Counted from the stretch's first letter, positions 1 to 8,302 are shown. The stretch is DNA of 15,655 bases from Scybalousia_A sp964626385 (GCA_964626385.1 CAZVEO010000057.1:1-15655), one strand, 5' to 3'. Notes: generated from the sequence alone by a model not told the origin. Made by a program: numbers and translations.

Positions 1-141
1 GACCCTTCGAAAAAGGTTAAGTAGTTGATAATCAATAGTAGCACCCTTATTTTTTGCTTTTAAATGGGTATTTACGCGATTTCCCGAAAAAAATTTTTTG
101 GCTATTTTTTTATAAGTTTTTATAGGTTATTATAAGTTAGC
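1..141. other. Non-coding A/T-rich leader
   Basis: No convincing gene is visible here. All three + strand frames stop within the first 40 bases (TAG at 22-24, TGA at 26-28, TAA at 18-20), so at most a few terminal codons of an upstream gene could be present. A small dyad TTGAT-A-ATCAA lies at 25-35. A weak A/T hairpin (CC, run of A, run of T, GG) lies near 84-101 and could be a feeble terminator for something upstream. The stretch continues into the phased 10-bp units (111-140) and repeat copy A (142-253). Confidence 0.5.
111..140 (+). repeat. Three tandem 10-bp units (TATARGTT core)
   Basis: Three consecutive 10-base blocks begin at 111, 121 and 131: TATAAGTTTT, TATAGGTTAT and TATAAGTTAG. 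All share TATA, then A or G, then GTT. The 10-bp period is about one helical turn, so the blocks would face the same side of the DNA. They abut the 5' edge of repeat copy A. They could be a protein-binding array, part of the repeat's insertion context, or chance in A/T-rich DNA. Confidence 0.5.
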
Positions 142-253
142 ATACACGCAAAGCGTATCACTTCCTGTAATGGCTCTGCCCTTATAGGATACCCTGTGGG
201 TGTGGCTCTGCCCTTATAGGACACCCTGTGGGTGTAAAACAGGCAATGCCTGT
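142..253 (+). repeat. Mosaic hairpin repeat, copy A (112 bp)
   Basis: This element recurs in inverted orientation at 15544-15655. Hand alignment gives 106 identities over 112 bases without gaps; differences on this copy are at 164, 182, 190, 208, 213 and 219. It is built from short dyads. In order: ACGC-AAA-GCGT (146-156); a non-palindromic linker; a 32-bp unit at 172-203 and again at 204-235 (one difference between units, at 190); then ACAGGCA-A-TGCCTGT (239-253). Each 32-bp unit contains GGC-TCT-GCC, CCT-TAT-AGG and ACACCC-TGT-GGGTGT, except that the first has ATACCC, which still pairs by a T-G wobble. Similarity to copy B stops sharply after 253. The 5' limit cannot be tested because copy B runs to the window edge. 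No transposase gene or target-site duplication is visible. It resembles dispersed intergenic repeats or a non-autonomous element; the family is not recognised. Confidence 0.85.
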
Positions 254-265
254 AAGTAGTGGAAT

Positions 266-296
266 TTTGACAAATACAATATTTTTACTCTTTTTT
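266..296 (+). promoter_or_regulatory. Weak candidate promoter for porU
   Basis: A TTTG at 266-269 followed after 19 bases by TCTTTTTT (289-296) loosely fits the Bacteroidetes promoter (TTTG, about 19-21 bases, TAnnTTTG), with four of six fixed positions of the -7 box matching. It lies between repeat copy A and the porU start, so the repeat would be upstream of the transcript. The local run of T makes chance matches easy. Confidence 0.22.
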
Positions 297-332
297 AGTT
301 TACTTTATAAAAAAGTTAACCTGTAGGTAAAT

Positions 333-3300
333 ATGAAAAGTTCATTATATAAATATGTAAATATTTTGTTGTTGTGTTTTTTTGTTTTGACAACAAATTT
401 TTTGTTTGCTTCATCTATAGATTATCCTAATAATTCAATACTATCCTCGGGCAAATGGTATGCTATAAGAATATCAACAGATGGAATTTATAGACTCACA
501 TACAATGATTTTTTAACAATGGGTTTTAGTGCTGAAGAAATAAACTGGGATGACCTATCTATTTTTGGCAACGGAGGTACAGCCATAAAAGAGCAACCCT
601 CAAAATATCAACACTCCGACCTACAAGAAAATGCTATATATGTAAACAAACAAAATGGCTATGTTCTTTTTTATGCAAAAGGTTGTACAGATATTACTTT
701 TGAAAGAAATAACTCTGCTTTTTCTTTCTCTGTTAATCCATATACTGATTTGGCAACCTATTTTGTTACCTTTGAAAAAAACATAGGAGAAAAAAAACGA
801 ATTGAAAGCAAAACTGCTCCAACAACTTACGACACATTATCAAACACGGGGAAAGATTACTTTATTTACAAAAGAGAACTTATTAATTTAATAGAATCAG
901 GGGATTTGTGGGTAGGAGAAAGAATGACCCCCTCTACTCCTAATTTATCTATTCCTATAAGTCTACCAAATATTTCATCTACAGAAAGAGCAAAAATAGA
1001 TATATCATTAGCAAGTGCTTCTAATACATCCGCTTCGTTTAAAATGAATATCAATGGTAACAACACTAAAAATATACTACTAAACACATTTTCTTCTATA
1101 GACCCTGTGGCTTATATGGCAGAGAAAAGTTTTGATACTGTTTTAAGCACACAGAATAATAATATTAACATTACATACAACTATGACAAAACCTCAGACA
1201 AAGCCTATCTCAATTATATATTGGTAAATTACGGTAAAAACCTTGTTTTCAACAATAGTTATCTTAGATTCTATTCCACTAAAACAGGCTCCGTTGTACG
1301 TTATAATATAAGCAATGTATTATCTCCAAATACTATGGTTTGGGATGTAACCGATATCAACAACGTTTTTGCTATAAGTGATGCATCTATAGAAAACAAT
1401 ACTTTGTCTTTCAATGTAGAGAATGACACCATAAGAACAATTGTTATCCTTACAGGAACTAATTTTCAAACTCCTACTCTATACTCTGCAATAGAAAATC
1501 AAAATCTACACAATATGCAAGCAACAGATTTTGTTATTGTATCCAATAAAGAATTTTTAGAACAAGCCAACAAACTTGCCGAATATCATAGATTATATGA
1601 TGATATAAGCGTAGAGGTAGTTGATGTAGAAAAAATTTATAACGAATTTTCCTCTGGTCAAAAAGATTTTCTCGCTATAAGGGAGTTTTTAAGAATGTTG
1701 TATAACAAATATAAAGATAGCGGAAAACAGCCTAAAAACGTTTTATTGTTTGGAGATGGAACCTACGATAATAAAAATATATTGGGCTACGATAATAATT
1801 TTATTCCTACTTATCAATCAAAGGGATATTATAATAATCCTAATGGAACATTTACAAGCGATGATGTACTTGCCTGCCTTTCCGATTATAGCAAAAATGC
1901 AACAAACGATACATTATTTATAGGTGTAGGTAGATTATGTGTAAATACTATCACTGAAGCAGAAGAGATTGTAGAAAAATGCAAACGCTATATGACCAAA
2001 GCAGACCTTTTGGAAGGTGAAGACGGAGATTGGAGAAATTTTGTTATGTTGTCTTCGGACGATGCTGACAATTTGGGAGAGTTGTACTTTATACGCAATG
2101 CCGAAAACATATATAAACAAATAGACGAAACACAACCTTATCTTAATATACAAAAGGTTTATCAAGATGCTTACAAAGAATATACCTCTTCTTCTGGTGC
2201 CACATACCCCGATGCTTCAAGCACAATAGACGACAGAATGAACAAAGGTTGCTTGTTATTTAATTATCTTGGACATGGGTCATACGACCATTTGTCAAGC
2301 GAAAGATTGATAACCAAAACAAATATTTCCTCTTGGACTAATTATAACAAACTACCCTTAATGATAACTTCTACTTGTGAGTTTGCTCGTTTTGATTTGG
2401 CAGATAAACAATCAGCGGGCGAAGCCACAGTTGCTTCCACACAAGGAGCAGGTATAGCGCTCATAGCAGCAGCGAGAAAGATAGCCTCAAATGACGGAAT
2501 AAATAAAAACCTTCATAAATTTGCCTTACTTAGAAAACAAAACGGAGAGCCTTATACTTTTGGTGAGGTAAAAATGTATGCAAAAAACAACACCTACTTG
2601 CAACAATCAGAAAGAAGTATTTCGCTTATTGGAGACCCTGCACTCAAAATCTCCCTTCCAAAGTATAATGTAAAAACATTGCAAATCAACAACTCTTTGT
2701 ATGACAAGGAGAGTCAGCGTTTTGTAAATATAGATACTGTTGGTGCATTGTCTAATATGTATATAAAAGGAGAAATCGTAGATTTTAACGGAAACAAAAT
2801 TGAAGATTTTAACGGAAAACTTAAAATATATCTCTTTGATAAAAAAGCCTATTACTACACTTTGGATAATTCTGGTTTAGATACTAATTTGCGTTTTGAA
2901 CAACAAAACAACGTTTTACACAGAGGCTTTACAGAGGTTGAGAATGGCGAGTTTGAATATAGTTTTACCATTCCAAAAGATATAGCCTACAACTATGGCA
3001 GAGCAAAGATAAGTTATTATGCACAAGACTCCAACATAGATGCAGCAGGTTATACCAATGATTTTATACTTGGAGGTATCGATACATCAATCAATTTGAT
3101 TACCTCAAGACCGATTGTCAATTTGTATATAAACGATAGCACTTTTGTTAATGGAGGTATAACCAACGAGAATCCAAATCTTTATGCTGTAATATGGGAT
3201 AGCATTCCTATTAATATAGCAGGAGCAGGCTTAGGACATGATATTGTTGCACGATTGGACAATGCTGCTAATACTTTTATACTAAATGACTATTATACTT

Positions 3301-3755
3301 ATGATGAGGAAGACTTAAATAAAGGTTATATCACTTACCCTCTGTCCTCTCTTAGCGAGGGAGAACATACACTTTCCATAAAAGTATGGAATATCTATAA
3401 CTATTCTTCACAGGCAACTATAAATTTCAGGGTAATAAACTCAGCAAAAGAAGAATACGAAGCCTATAACTACCCTAATCCTTTTAATGAAAGTACTAAT
3501 ATTATTGTGAAATTTAATAAGCCCGATAATATAAAAAAGGCAACTATAAAAATATTTAACGCACAAGGTAGAGTAGTTAAAAACATTGATGCAAGCAACT
3601 ACATAGGCAGTAATAATGTTGGTCCTATAAGTTGGGACGGCACTTTGGACGGAGGTGGCAAGATAGGTAATGGTATATATTATTATACCATAGAATTAAC
3701 TGATTATAATGGAGATACTACCACAAAAACAAATAAAATGTTAGTAGTAAAATAA
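333..3755 (+). CDS. porU: Type IX secretion system sortase PorU (C25 gingipain-like peptidase)
   Basis: PorU is the cell-surface sortase of the T9SS. It cleaves C-terminal signal domains from secreted cargo and joins the cargo to surface lipopolysaccharide, working in complex with PorV. The 1140-residue product has a signal peptide (about 1-26, ending near FLFA-S) and the typical PorU N-terminus (SGKWYAIRISTDGIYRLTY, about 39-57). The C25 peptidase core (about 400-770) shows the catalytic pair: His648 in GHGSYDH and Cys682 in TSTCEFARFD. A C-terminal domain from about 1043 carries NYPNPF (1046-1051) and a FlgD-Ig-like strand pattern (WDG, NGIYYYTI); it resembles a T9SS sorting domain, which PorU is known to keep. 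Length fits the family (about 1100-1160). The ATG follows the A-rich TAGGTAAAT, and the encoded signal peptide supports this start. porV follows after 58 bases, the usual order. Confidence 0.95.
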   Translation: MKSSLYKYVNILLLCFFVLTTNFLFASSIDYPNNSILSSGKWYAIRISTDGIYRLTYNDFLTMGFSAEEINWDDLSIFGNGGTAIKEQPSKYQHSDLQENAIYVNKQNGYVLFYAKGCTDITFERNNSAFSFSVNPYTDLATYFVTFEKNIGEKKRIESKTAPTTYDTLSNTGKDYFIYKRELINLIESGDLWVGERMTPSTPNLSIPISLPNISSTERAKIDISLASASNTSASFKMNINGNNTKNILLNTFSSIDPVAYMAEKSFDTVLSTQNNNINITYNYDKTSDKAYLNYILVNYGKNLVFNNSYLRFYSTKTGSVVRYNISNVLSPNTMVWDVTDINNVFAISDASIENNTLSFNVENDTIRTIVILTGTNFQTPTLYSAIENQNLHNMQATDFVIVSNKEFLEQANKLAEYHRLYDDISVEVVDVEKIYNEFSSGQKDFLAIREFLRMLYNKYKDSGKQPKNVLLFGDGTYDNKNILGYDNNFIPTYQSKGYYNNPNGTFTSDDVLACLSDYSKNATNDTLFIGVGRLCVNTITEAEEIVEKCKRYMTKADLLEGEDGDWRNFVMLSSDDADNLGELYFIRNAENIYKQIDETQPYLNIQKVYQDAYKEYTSSSGATYPDASSTIDDRMNKGCLLFNYLGHGSYDHLSSERLITKTNISSWTNYNKLPLMITSTCEFARFDLADKQSAGEATVASTQGAGIALIAAARKIASNDGINKNLHKFALLRKQNGEPYTFGEVKMYAKNNTYLQQSERSISLIGDPALKISLPKYNVKTLQINNSLYDKESQRFVNIDTVGALSNMYIKGEIVDFNGNKIEDFNGKLKIYLFDKKAYYYTLDNSGLDTNLRFEQQNNVLHRGFTEVENGEFEYSFTIPKDIAYNYGRAKISYYAQDSNIDAAGYTNDFILGGIDTSINLITSRPIVNLYINDSTFVNGGITNENPNLYAVIWDSIPINIAGAGLGHDIVARLDNAANTFILNDYYTYDEEDLNKGYITYPLSSLSEGEHTLSIKVWNIYNYSSQATINFRVINSAKEEYEAYNYPNPFNESTNIIVKFNKPDNIKKATIKIFNAQGRVVKNIDASNYIGSNNVGPISWDGTLDGGGKIGNGIYYYTIELTDYNGDTTTKTNKMLVVK

Positions 3756-3813
3756 TAAAATAAAAATTATCCCGTTTTTTTACAACGAGACATCAAAAAT
3801 AATAAGAATATAT

Positions 3814-4995
3814 ATGAAGAGAGTAGGAATATTATCACTCATCTGTGGATTATTTTTTTCAACATTTGTTTTTGCACAAAATAAAGCAATAGACAACGAC
3901 AACATACAAGGCTACATACTTAGACAGCAAGTAGAGGATGGAGCAAGACTTATTTCAACAGGAGTTCCTCTATTATTAATAGCCCCTGACTCACGTGCAG
4001 GAGCAATGGGAGATATAGGAGCGGCAACCACACCTGATGCTAACTCAAACCATTGGAACGCTGCTAAGATTCCGTTTGCTGAAAAAAGATTTTTATTGTC
4101 TTTGACTTACTCTCCTTGGCTTAGAGATTTGGCTAATGATATAGATTTGGCTTATCTCTCAGGTTATTACAAACTAAACGATATTAGTGCTATAGGAGCT
4201 TCTCTTACCTATTTTTCTTTGGGTTCTATAGATTTCTTCTCAGAAGAAGGTATTTCTACAGGTACATATAAGCCAAATGAATTTGCCATAGATGTTTCTT
4301 ATTCTATGAAACTAACAGAAAATTTGGCCGCATCTGTAACAGGAAGATATATTCGCTCCGATTTGACACAGGGACAAAGTGTTAATGGCAACTCTACTCA
4401 CGCTGCTTCGGCAGTTGCTGCAGATATAGGTCTTTACTATCAAAAAGACCTTGCCACAGATAAACCTGCACAATACGCTATAGGTGTGCAAATATCTAAC
4501 TTAGGTAACAAAATATCATATTCTGATAATTTAGAATCAAGTTTTTTACCAGCAAATCTTAGAATTGGAGGTAGATATACTTATTCCATGGATCAATTTA
4601 ATCAATTGTCCTTTATGTTAGATTTAAACAAATTATTGGTTCCGACCCCTCCAGTAAGAGATTCTTTGGGGGAAGTTTATGAAGGCTATGAGGATAATGT
4701 GGGGGTGCTTAAAGGTATATTCCAATCTTTCTATGATGCTCCCAATGGAATAAAAGAAGAATTACAAGAAATAAACATTTCTGCAGGTGTGGAATACTGG
4801 TATAATAAAATGATAGCTGCTCGTGCAGGATATTTCTATGAGAATAAGAAAAAAGGAGATAGACAATATTTGACGCTTGGTTTAGGACTTAAATACAACT
4901 CACTTGGTATAGATTTGTCTTATCTTTTGCCAACCTCTCAAACAAACAATCCTTTGAAAAATACTATTAGGGTTTCCCTTTCATTTGATATGTAA
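3814..4995 (+). CDS. porV: Type IX secretion outer-membrane protein PorV (LptO)
   Basis: PorV is a 14-stranded outer-membrane barrel of the FadL-like type. In the T9SS it collects cargo from the translocon and delivers it to PorU. The 393-residue product begins with a signal peptide cleaved about after residue 21 (FVFA-QN). Soon after comes the family hallmark: VPLLLIAPDSRAGAMGD, then ATTPDANSNHWNAAKIPF. The remainder is alternating amphipathic strands typical of a barrel, ending in a short strand (RVSLSFDM). Size is normal for PorV (about 380-400). It sits 58 bases after porU and only 6 bases before ispF, so the three are probably co-transcribed. No terminator is seen between them. Confidence 0.95.
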   Translation: MKRVGILSLICGLFFSTFVFAQNKAIDNDNIQGYILRQQVEDGARLISTGVPLLLIAPDSRAGAMGDIGAATTPDANSNHWNAAKIPFAEKRFLLSLTYSPWLRDLANDIDLAYLSGYYKLNDISAIGASLTYFSLGSIDFFSEEGISTGTYKPNEFAIDVSYSMKLTENLAASVTGRYIRSDLTQGQSVNGNSTHAASAVAADIGLYYQKDLATDKPAQYAIGVQISNLGNKISYSDNLESSFLPANLRIGGRYTYSMDQFNQLSFMLDLNKLLVPTPPVRDSLGEVYEGYEDNVGVLKGIFQSFYDAPNGIKEELQEINISAGVEYWYNKMIAARAGYFYENKKKGDRQYLTLGLGLKYNSLGIDLSYLLPTSQTNNPLKNTIRVSLSFDM

Positions 4996-5001
4996 TAAAA
5001 T

Positions 5002-5484
5002 ATGAAGTTAAAAGTCGGCTTTGGGTATGATGTGCATGCTCTAAAAGAGGGAGAGAAACTAATACTTGGAGGTATTGAAATAGAAAATTCTCCGTTAGGA
5101 ACTATAGGTCATTCTGACGCAGATGTACTCATACATGCCATTATAGATGCCTTGCTTGGTGCAGCAAACCTCAGAGATATCGGTTATCAATACCCCGATA
5201 CTCAAGAAAAGTATAAAGGGATAAAAAGTACTTTTCTTTTGCAAGATACACTCAAAAAGATAGAGCAAAAAGGTTACAAAGTAGAAAATATTGACTCTAC
5301 AATATGTCTACAATCTCCAAAGATAAGCAACCTTATTCCATTGATGCAAAAGAATTTGGCTCAAGTTATAGGTTTGGACGTAGAAGATATTAGCATAAAA
5401 GCAACTACAACAGAACATTTGGGCTTTGAGGGAAGAAAAGAGGGAGTGTCGGCTTATGGAGTCTGTCTTTTATCTAAAAAATAA
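5002..5484 (+). CDS. ispF: 2-C-methyl-D-erythritol 2,4-cyclodiphosphate synthase IspF
   Basis: IspF is a cytoplasmic enzyme of the MEP isoprenoid pathway. It cyclises 4-diphosphocytidyl-methylerythritol 2-phosphate to the 2,4-cyclodiphosphate, releasing CMP. The 160-residue length is that of the family. The zinc ligands are visible: Asp10 and His12 in GYDVHAL, and His45 in DVLIHAIIDALLGAA. The flexible-loop motif GHSDAD (36-41) is also present, and the C-terminal KATTTEHLGFEGRKEG matches the cytidine-binding region. It starts 6 bases after porV. The order porU-porV-ispF is, from memory, also found in Porphyromonas, so the linkage looks inherited; no mechanistic role of IspF in secretion is implied. 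A gap of 213 bases follows. Confidence 0.96.
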   Translation: MKLKVGFGYDVHALKEGEKLILGGIEIENSPLGTIGHSDADVLIHAIIDALLGAANLRDIGYQYPDTQEKYKGIKSTFLLQDTLKKIEQKGYKVENIDSTICLQSPKISNLIPLMQKNLAQVIGLDVEDISIKATTTEHLGFEGRKEGVSAYGVCLLSKK

Positions 5485-5500
5485 CTACTTATATATGTAA

Positions 5501-5526
5501 CTTTTTTTTTGTATTATAGTATAATA
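5501..5526. terminator. T-tract and perfect palindrome after ispF
   Basis: A T-rich run (5502-5510) is followed by TATTATA-G-TATAATA (5512-5526), a perfect 15-base palindrome. It lies 17 bases past the ispF stop in the 213-base gap before porP. Being all A/T and preceded rather than followed by the T run, it is a poor classic terminator in the + direction; it may be an operator-like dyad instead. The rest of the gap (5527-5650) is A/T-rich and shows no gene. Confidence 0.25.
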
Positions 5527-5650
5527 TACAAAGTAGGCATAGTACAATAAAAGTTTGGTAAAAATTTAATAAACAAATCTTTATGAGTATTAGAAAATAA
5601 AATATAAGTTTTTTTTATTTTTATGTGCTGTTTTTTTTGTAATATTGCCT

Positions 5651-5683
5651 TTTGAAATTAAGATGTTAGTAATTCTATTTTTT
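5651..5683 (+). promoter_or_regulatory. Candidate Bacteroidetes promoter for porP
   Basis: TTTG (5651-5654) is followed after 21 bases by TATTTTTT (5676-5683). This matches five of the six fixed positions of the Bacteroidetes -7 box TAnnTTTG. The box ends 14 bases before the porP ATG, implying a very short leader. The gap before porP is the longest inside the secretion block, which makes a promoter here plausible. The T-rich context weakens the call. Confidence 0.38.
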
Positions 5684-5697
5684 ATAGTACGATTTAT

Positions 5698-6687
5698 ATG
5701 AAAAAGAGTATACTTTGTTTGGTTTTGGGTTGTATGTTTGCCTTATCTTCTTTGCAAGCACAGGACCCTCATTTTTCACAATTCTTCGCAAATCCTATTT
5801 ATACCAACCCGGCTTTTGCTGGTTCTGAGATTTGTCCGAGATTATCTCTTACATATAGAGACCAATGGCCATCTTTGGGGGCATTTAAGACTTTTTCGGC
5901 AAGTTATGACCAATACTTTGATTTTCTTTCGGGCGGTATAGGAGTGTATGTAATGAGTGACAAACAAAGTGATTTTTATAGAGTTAACTCGGCTGCTTTG
6001 ATTTATTCCTTACACTTGCAACTGACACGCAACATTGCCCTTAATCTTGCGGCTCAAGCAAACGTAACCAACCATAGTTTGGATTGGGACGAGTTGGTTT
6101 TTGGAGATATGATTGATACTCGTTATGGACAGATATATACGAGTACTATGGCAACTCGACCTGACGAAACTTCCAAAACTTATGTAGATTTTGGAGCAGG
6201 AGCGTTACTGTATGGAGAAAGTTGGTATGCAGGCTTTTCAGCTGTCAATCTAACAAGACCCAAAAACGGCTTTATTTCCTATACTCGTTTGCCGATAAAA
6301 CTGACTGCTAACGCAGGAATGAGATTTAATCTTAGAAGAGATACAAGAAGAACCAATGCTTTTTTTGGTCAACCTGTTATCTCGCCAAACATTATATATC
6401 AACATCAAGGAGAATTTAATGAATTAAATTACGGTTTGTATTTGGACTGGTCGCCTTTTGTTTTTGGTACTTGGTATAGACAATCTATGTCATTTAGTAA
6501 CTCTGATGCTGTGGTTCTATTGTTTGGCTTGCAATGGGGAGATTACAAGATAGGTTATAGTTATGATATAACGGTTTCTTCTCTTTCCAATGTATCTGGT
6601 GGAGCTCATGAAGTTAGTTTGAGTGCAAAACTTCCTTGCCCAGAAAAGAGAAAAAAAGTTAGAACTATTAAGTGTCCTTCATTCTAA
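5698..6687 (+). CDS. porP: Type IX secretion outer-membrane protein, PorP/SprF family
   Basis: PorP/SprF proteins are small outer-membrane barrels of the T9SS. PorP associates with the PorK-PorN ring; SprF paralogues serve particular adhesins. The 329-residue product has a signal peptide cleaved about after residue 21 (LQA-QD). Next comes the family signature QDPHFSQFFANPIYTNPAFA (22-41), then RDQWPSLG and repeated barrel strands. The C-terminal tail after the barrel contains two cysteines (CPEKRKK and KCPSF), as in PorP proteins. Length is typical (about 300-340). It lies directly upstream of gldK/porK, 70 bases apart, which favours the core PorP over a substrate-specific SprF. Many Bacteroidetes have several paralogues, so the symbol is less certain than the family. 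Confidence 0.88.
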   Translation: MKKSILCLVLGCMFALSSLQAQDPHFSQFFANPIYTNPAFAGSEICPRLSLTYRDQWPSLGAFKTFSASYDQYFDFLSGGIGVYVMSDKQSDFYRVNSAALIYSLHLQLTRNIALNLAAQANVTNHSLDWDELVFGDMIDTRYGQIYTSTMATRPDETSKTYVDFGAGALLYGESWYAGFSAVNLTRPKNGFISYTRLPIKLTANAGMRFNLRRDTRRTNAFFGQPVISPNIIYQHQGEFNELNYGLYLDWSPFVFGTWYRQSMSFSNSDAVVLLFGLQWGDYKIGYSYDITVSSLSNVSGGAHEVSLSAKLPCPEKRKKVRTIKCPSF

Positions 6688-6709
6688 TTTTTTTTGAAAC
6701 AAAAAAAAT
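6687..6709. repeat. Perfect 10-bp inverted repeat at the porP stop
   Basis: The last base of the porP stop codon begins ATTTTTTTTG, followed by loop AAA and CAAAAAAAAT: ten consecutive pairs, nine of them A-T. It forms a 23-base hairpin exactly at the end of porP, followed by A-rich rather than T-rich sequence on the + strand. It could protect a 3' end, cause partial termination before gldK, or be fortuitous in homopolymer-rich DNA. Confidence 0.45.
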
Positions 6710-6757
6710 AAATTAGGTAATTATAAAGTTTTAAGTTAAGAATAAAAATAAAAAGAT

Positions 6758-8302
6758 ATGAAAACATTGTCATTTTTCAGCAAGGTTCTAATGGTAACAG
6801 CAGTTGCAACATTATTATTTGCTTGTTCCGGAAAGAAAAAATCAGCCACAACTGGGTGGAATTATGATGACCCTAAGTGGGGAGGTTTTGAATCAGCCAA
6901 AAATGTAGAGCAACAGACACCTCCGGGCATGGTATTTATTGAAGGTGGTGCTTTTATTATGGGAAGGTCTACGGATAATGTAAAATATGAATGGGACAAC
7001 AACCCAAGAAAAGTTACCGTTTCTTCTTTCTATATGGACGAATGCGAGATAACAAATTTGGATTATAGGGAATTTTTGTATTGGATACAAAGAGTTTATA
7101 CCGATTACCCAGAGTATTATCAAAGCAATTTGCCAGATACTTTGGTATGGAGAAGCAAGCTTACTTACAATGAGCCTATGGTAGAGTATTATTTCCGTTA
7201 TCCTTCTTGGGCAAACTATCCTGTTGTAGGTGTTAGTTGGATACAAGCCAACAACTACTGCGATTGGAGAACGGATAGATTAAACGAAAAAGCACTTATA
7301 GATGCTGGAATATTGGAATTTGACCAAGACCAACAAGGAGACAATGTGTTTACAACAGACGCTTATCTTGCTGGACAATATGAGGGTTATGTAAAGAAAG
7401 AACTTACCGACCTTAATCCTAACTCAGAAGGAGTAAGAAGAGCAAATATGACCGATGGTATTTTGTACCCTAAATTTAGACTTCCAACGGAGGCAGAATG
7501 GGAATACGCTGCACTTGGTCTTGTAGGCAATACTACAAAAGAGGGTCGTATTTTGGAAAGAAGAATTTACCCTTGGAATGGTCATGTTGTACGTACAGAC
7601 CAAAAGAAATATTATGGTGAAATGCTTGCTAACTTCAAACGCTCGAGAGGCGATGCTATGGGTGTAGCAAGTGCTTTGAATGACCATTGGGAATACACTG
7701 CTCCTGTAGATTATTACTTCCCTAATGATTATGGTTTGTACAATATGGCAGGCAATGTTTCAGAGTGGGTGATGGATGTTTATCGTCCTAACACTCCTGA
7801 GGACGCAGGCGATATTAACCCTTATAGAGGGAATGTTTATGTTACAAAGGTTTTGGACTCAGACGGAATGATAGCTGAAAAAGATTCTTTAGGTAGAATA
7901 ACATACAGAGAGGTAACCGTGGAAGACAATATAAATAGAAGAAATTATAGACAAGCCGACAATATCAACTATTTGGATGGAGATTTGGCTTCGCAAATAG
8001 CAACAAGTTGGCAAACCGAAACCGCAGAAGGTGATGAGGAAGATATGGTAGCAACAACTGATTCTGAATATGATGAGGAGGGAGCGACCGAAACAGTTTC
8101 CGAAACCGGGGGTATGTATGATTTTGGAAAATCTTCTATGATTAACGACAAAGTAAGGGTTGTCAAAGGAGGTTCTTGGAAAGATAAGGCTTTGTATCTA
8201 TCTCCAGGAGAAAAACGTTACTTAGCTCAAGACCAAAAAACAGAATGGATAGGTTTCCGTTGTGCTATGGACAGAATGGGTTCAAGAGAAATGCGTAAAT
8301 AA
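6758..8302 (+). CDS. gldK: Gliding/type IX secretion lipoprotein GldK (PorK)
   Basis: GldK/PorK is an outer-membrane lipoprotein that forms, with GldN/PorN, the large periplasmic ring of the T9SS. The 514-residue product has a lipoprotein signal with lipobox LFAC (Cys23). The family-specific TGWNYDDPKWGGFE follows, then a formylglycine-generating-enzyme (sulfatase-modifying factor) fold from about residue 56. Fold landmarks are GMVFIEGGAFIMG, FRLPTEAEWEYAA (240-252), NMAGNVSEW (329-337), VVKGGSW and IGFRCAMDR (498-506). In this family the fold is structural, not enzymatic. An acidic, Thr/Glu/Asp-rich segment at about 415-455 interrupts the fold before the last motifs. Length is a little above usual (about 460-500). 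gldL, gldM and gldN do not follow: a terminator and holA come next. Confidence 0.92.
   Translation: MKTLSFFSKVLMVTAVATLLFACSGKKKSATTGWNYDDPKWGGFESAKNVEQQTPPGMVFIEGGAFIMGRSTDNVKYEWDNNPRKVTVSSFYMDECEITNLDYREFLYWIQRVYTDYPEYYQSNLPDTLVWRSKLTYNEPMVEYYFRYPSWANYPVVGVSWIQANNYCDWRTDRLNEKALIDAGILEFDQDQQGDNVFTTDAYLAGQYEGYVKKELTDLNPNSEGVRRANMTDGILYPKFRLPTEAEWEYAALGLVGNTTKEGRILERRIYPWNGHVVRTDQKKYYGEMLANFKRSRGDAMGVASALNDHWEYTAPVDYYFPNDYGLYNMAGNVSEWVMDVYRPNTPEDAGDINPYRGNVYVTKVLDSDGMIAEKDSLGRITYREVTVEDNINRRNYRQADNINYLDGDLASQIATSWQTETAEGDEEDMVATTDSEYDEEGATETVSETGGMYDFGKSSMINDKVRVVKGGSWKDKALYLSPGEKRYLAQDQKTEWIGFRCAMDRMGSREMRK

Noticed and set aside
1..40. Possible end of an upstream gene
   Set aside because: Each frame is open for only 5-8 codons before a stop; too little to identify or support a gene.
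142..253. CRISPR-like interpretation of the 32-bp tandem units
   Set aside because: Units are directly adjacent without unique spacers, only two occur, and no cas gene is present.
319..329. ACCT-GT-AGGT dyad just before the porU start
   Set aside because: Only four pairs with a two-base loop; not enough to support an operator or RNA structure.
2781..2818. 14-base direct repeat in porU, spaced 24 bases, encoding DFNG twice
   Set aside because: It is in frame, within a coding region, and DFNG-like turns are common in this part of PorU proteins; a short local duplication or coincidence explains it.
6893..7246. Antisense open frame of about 117 codons inside gldK
   Set aside because: Fully covered by the strongly supported gldK frame; no motif, no plausible start context.
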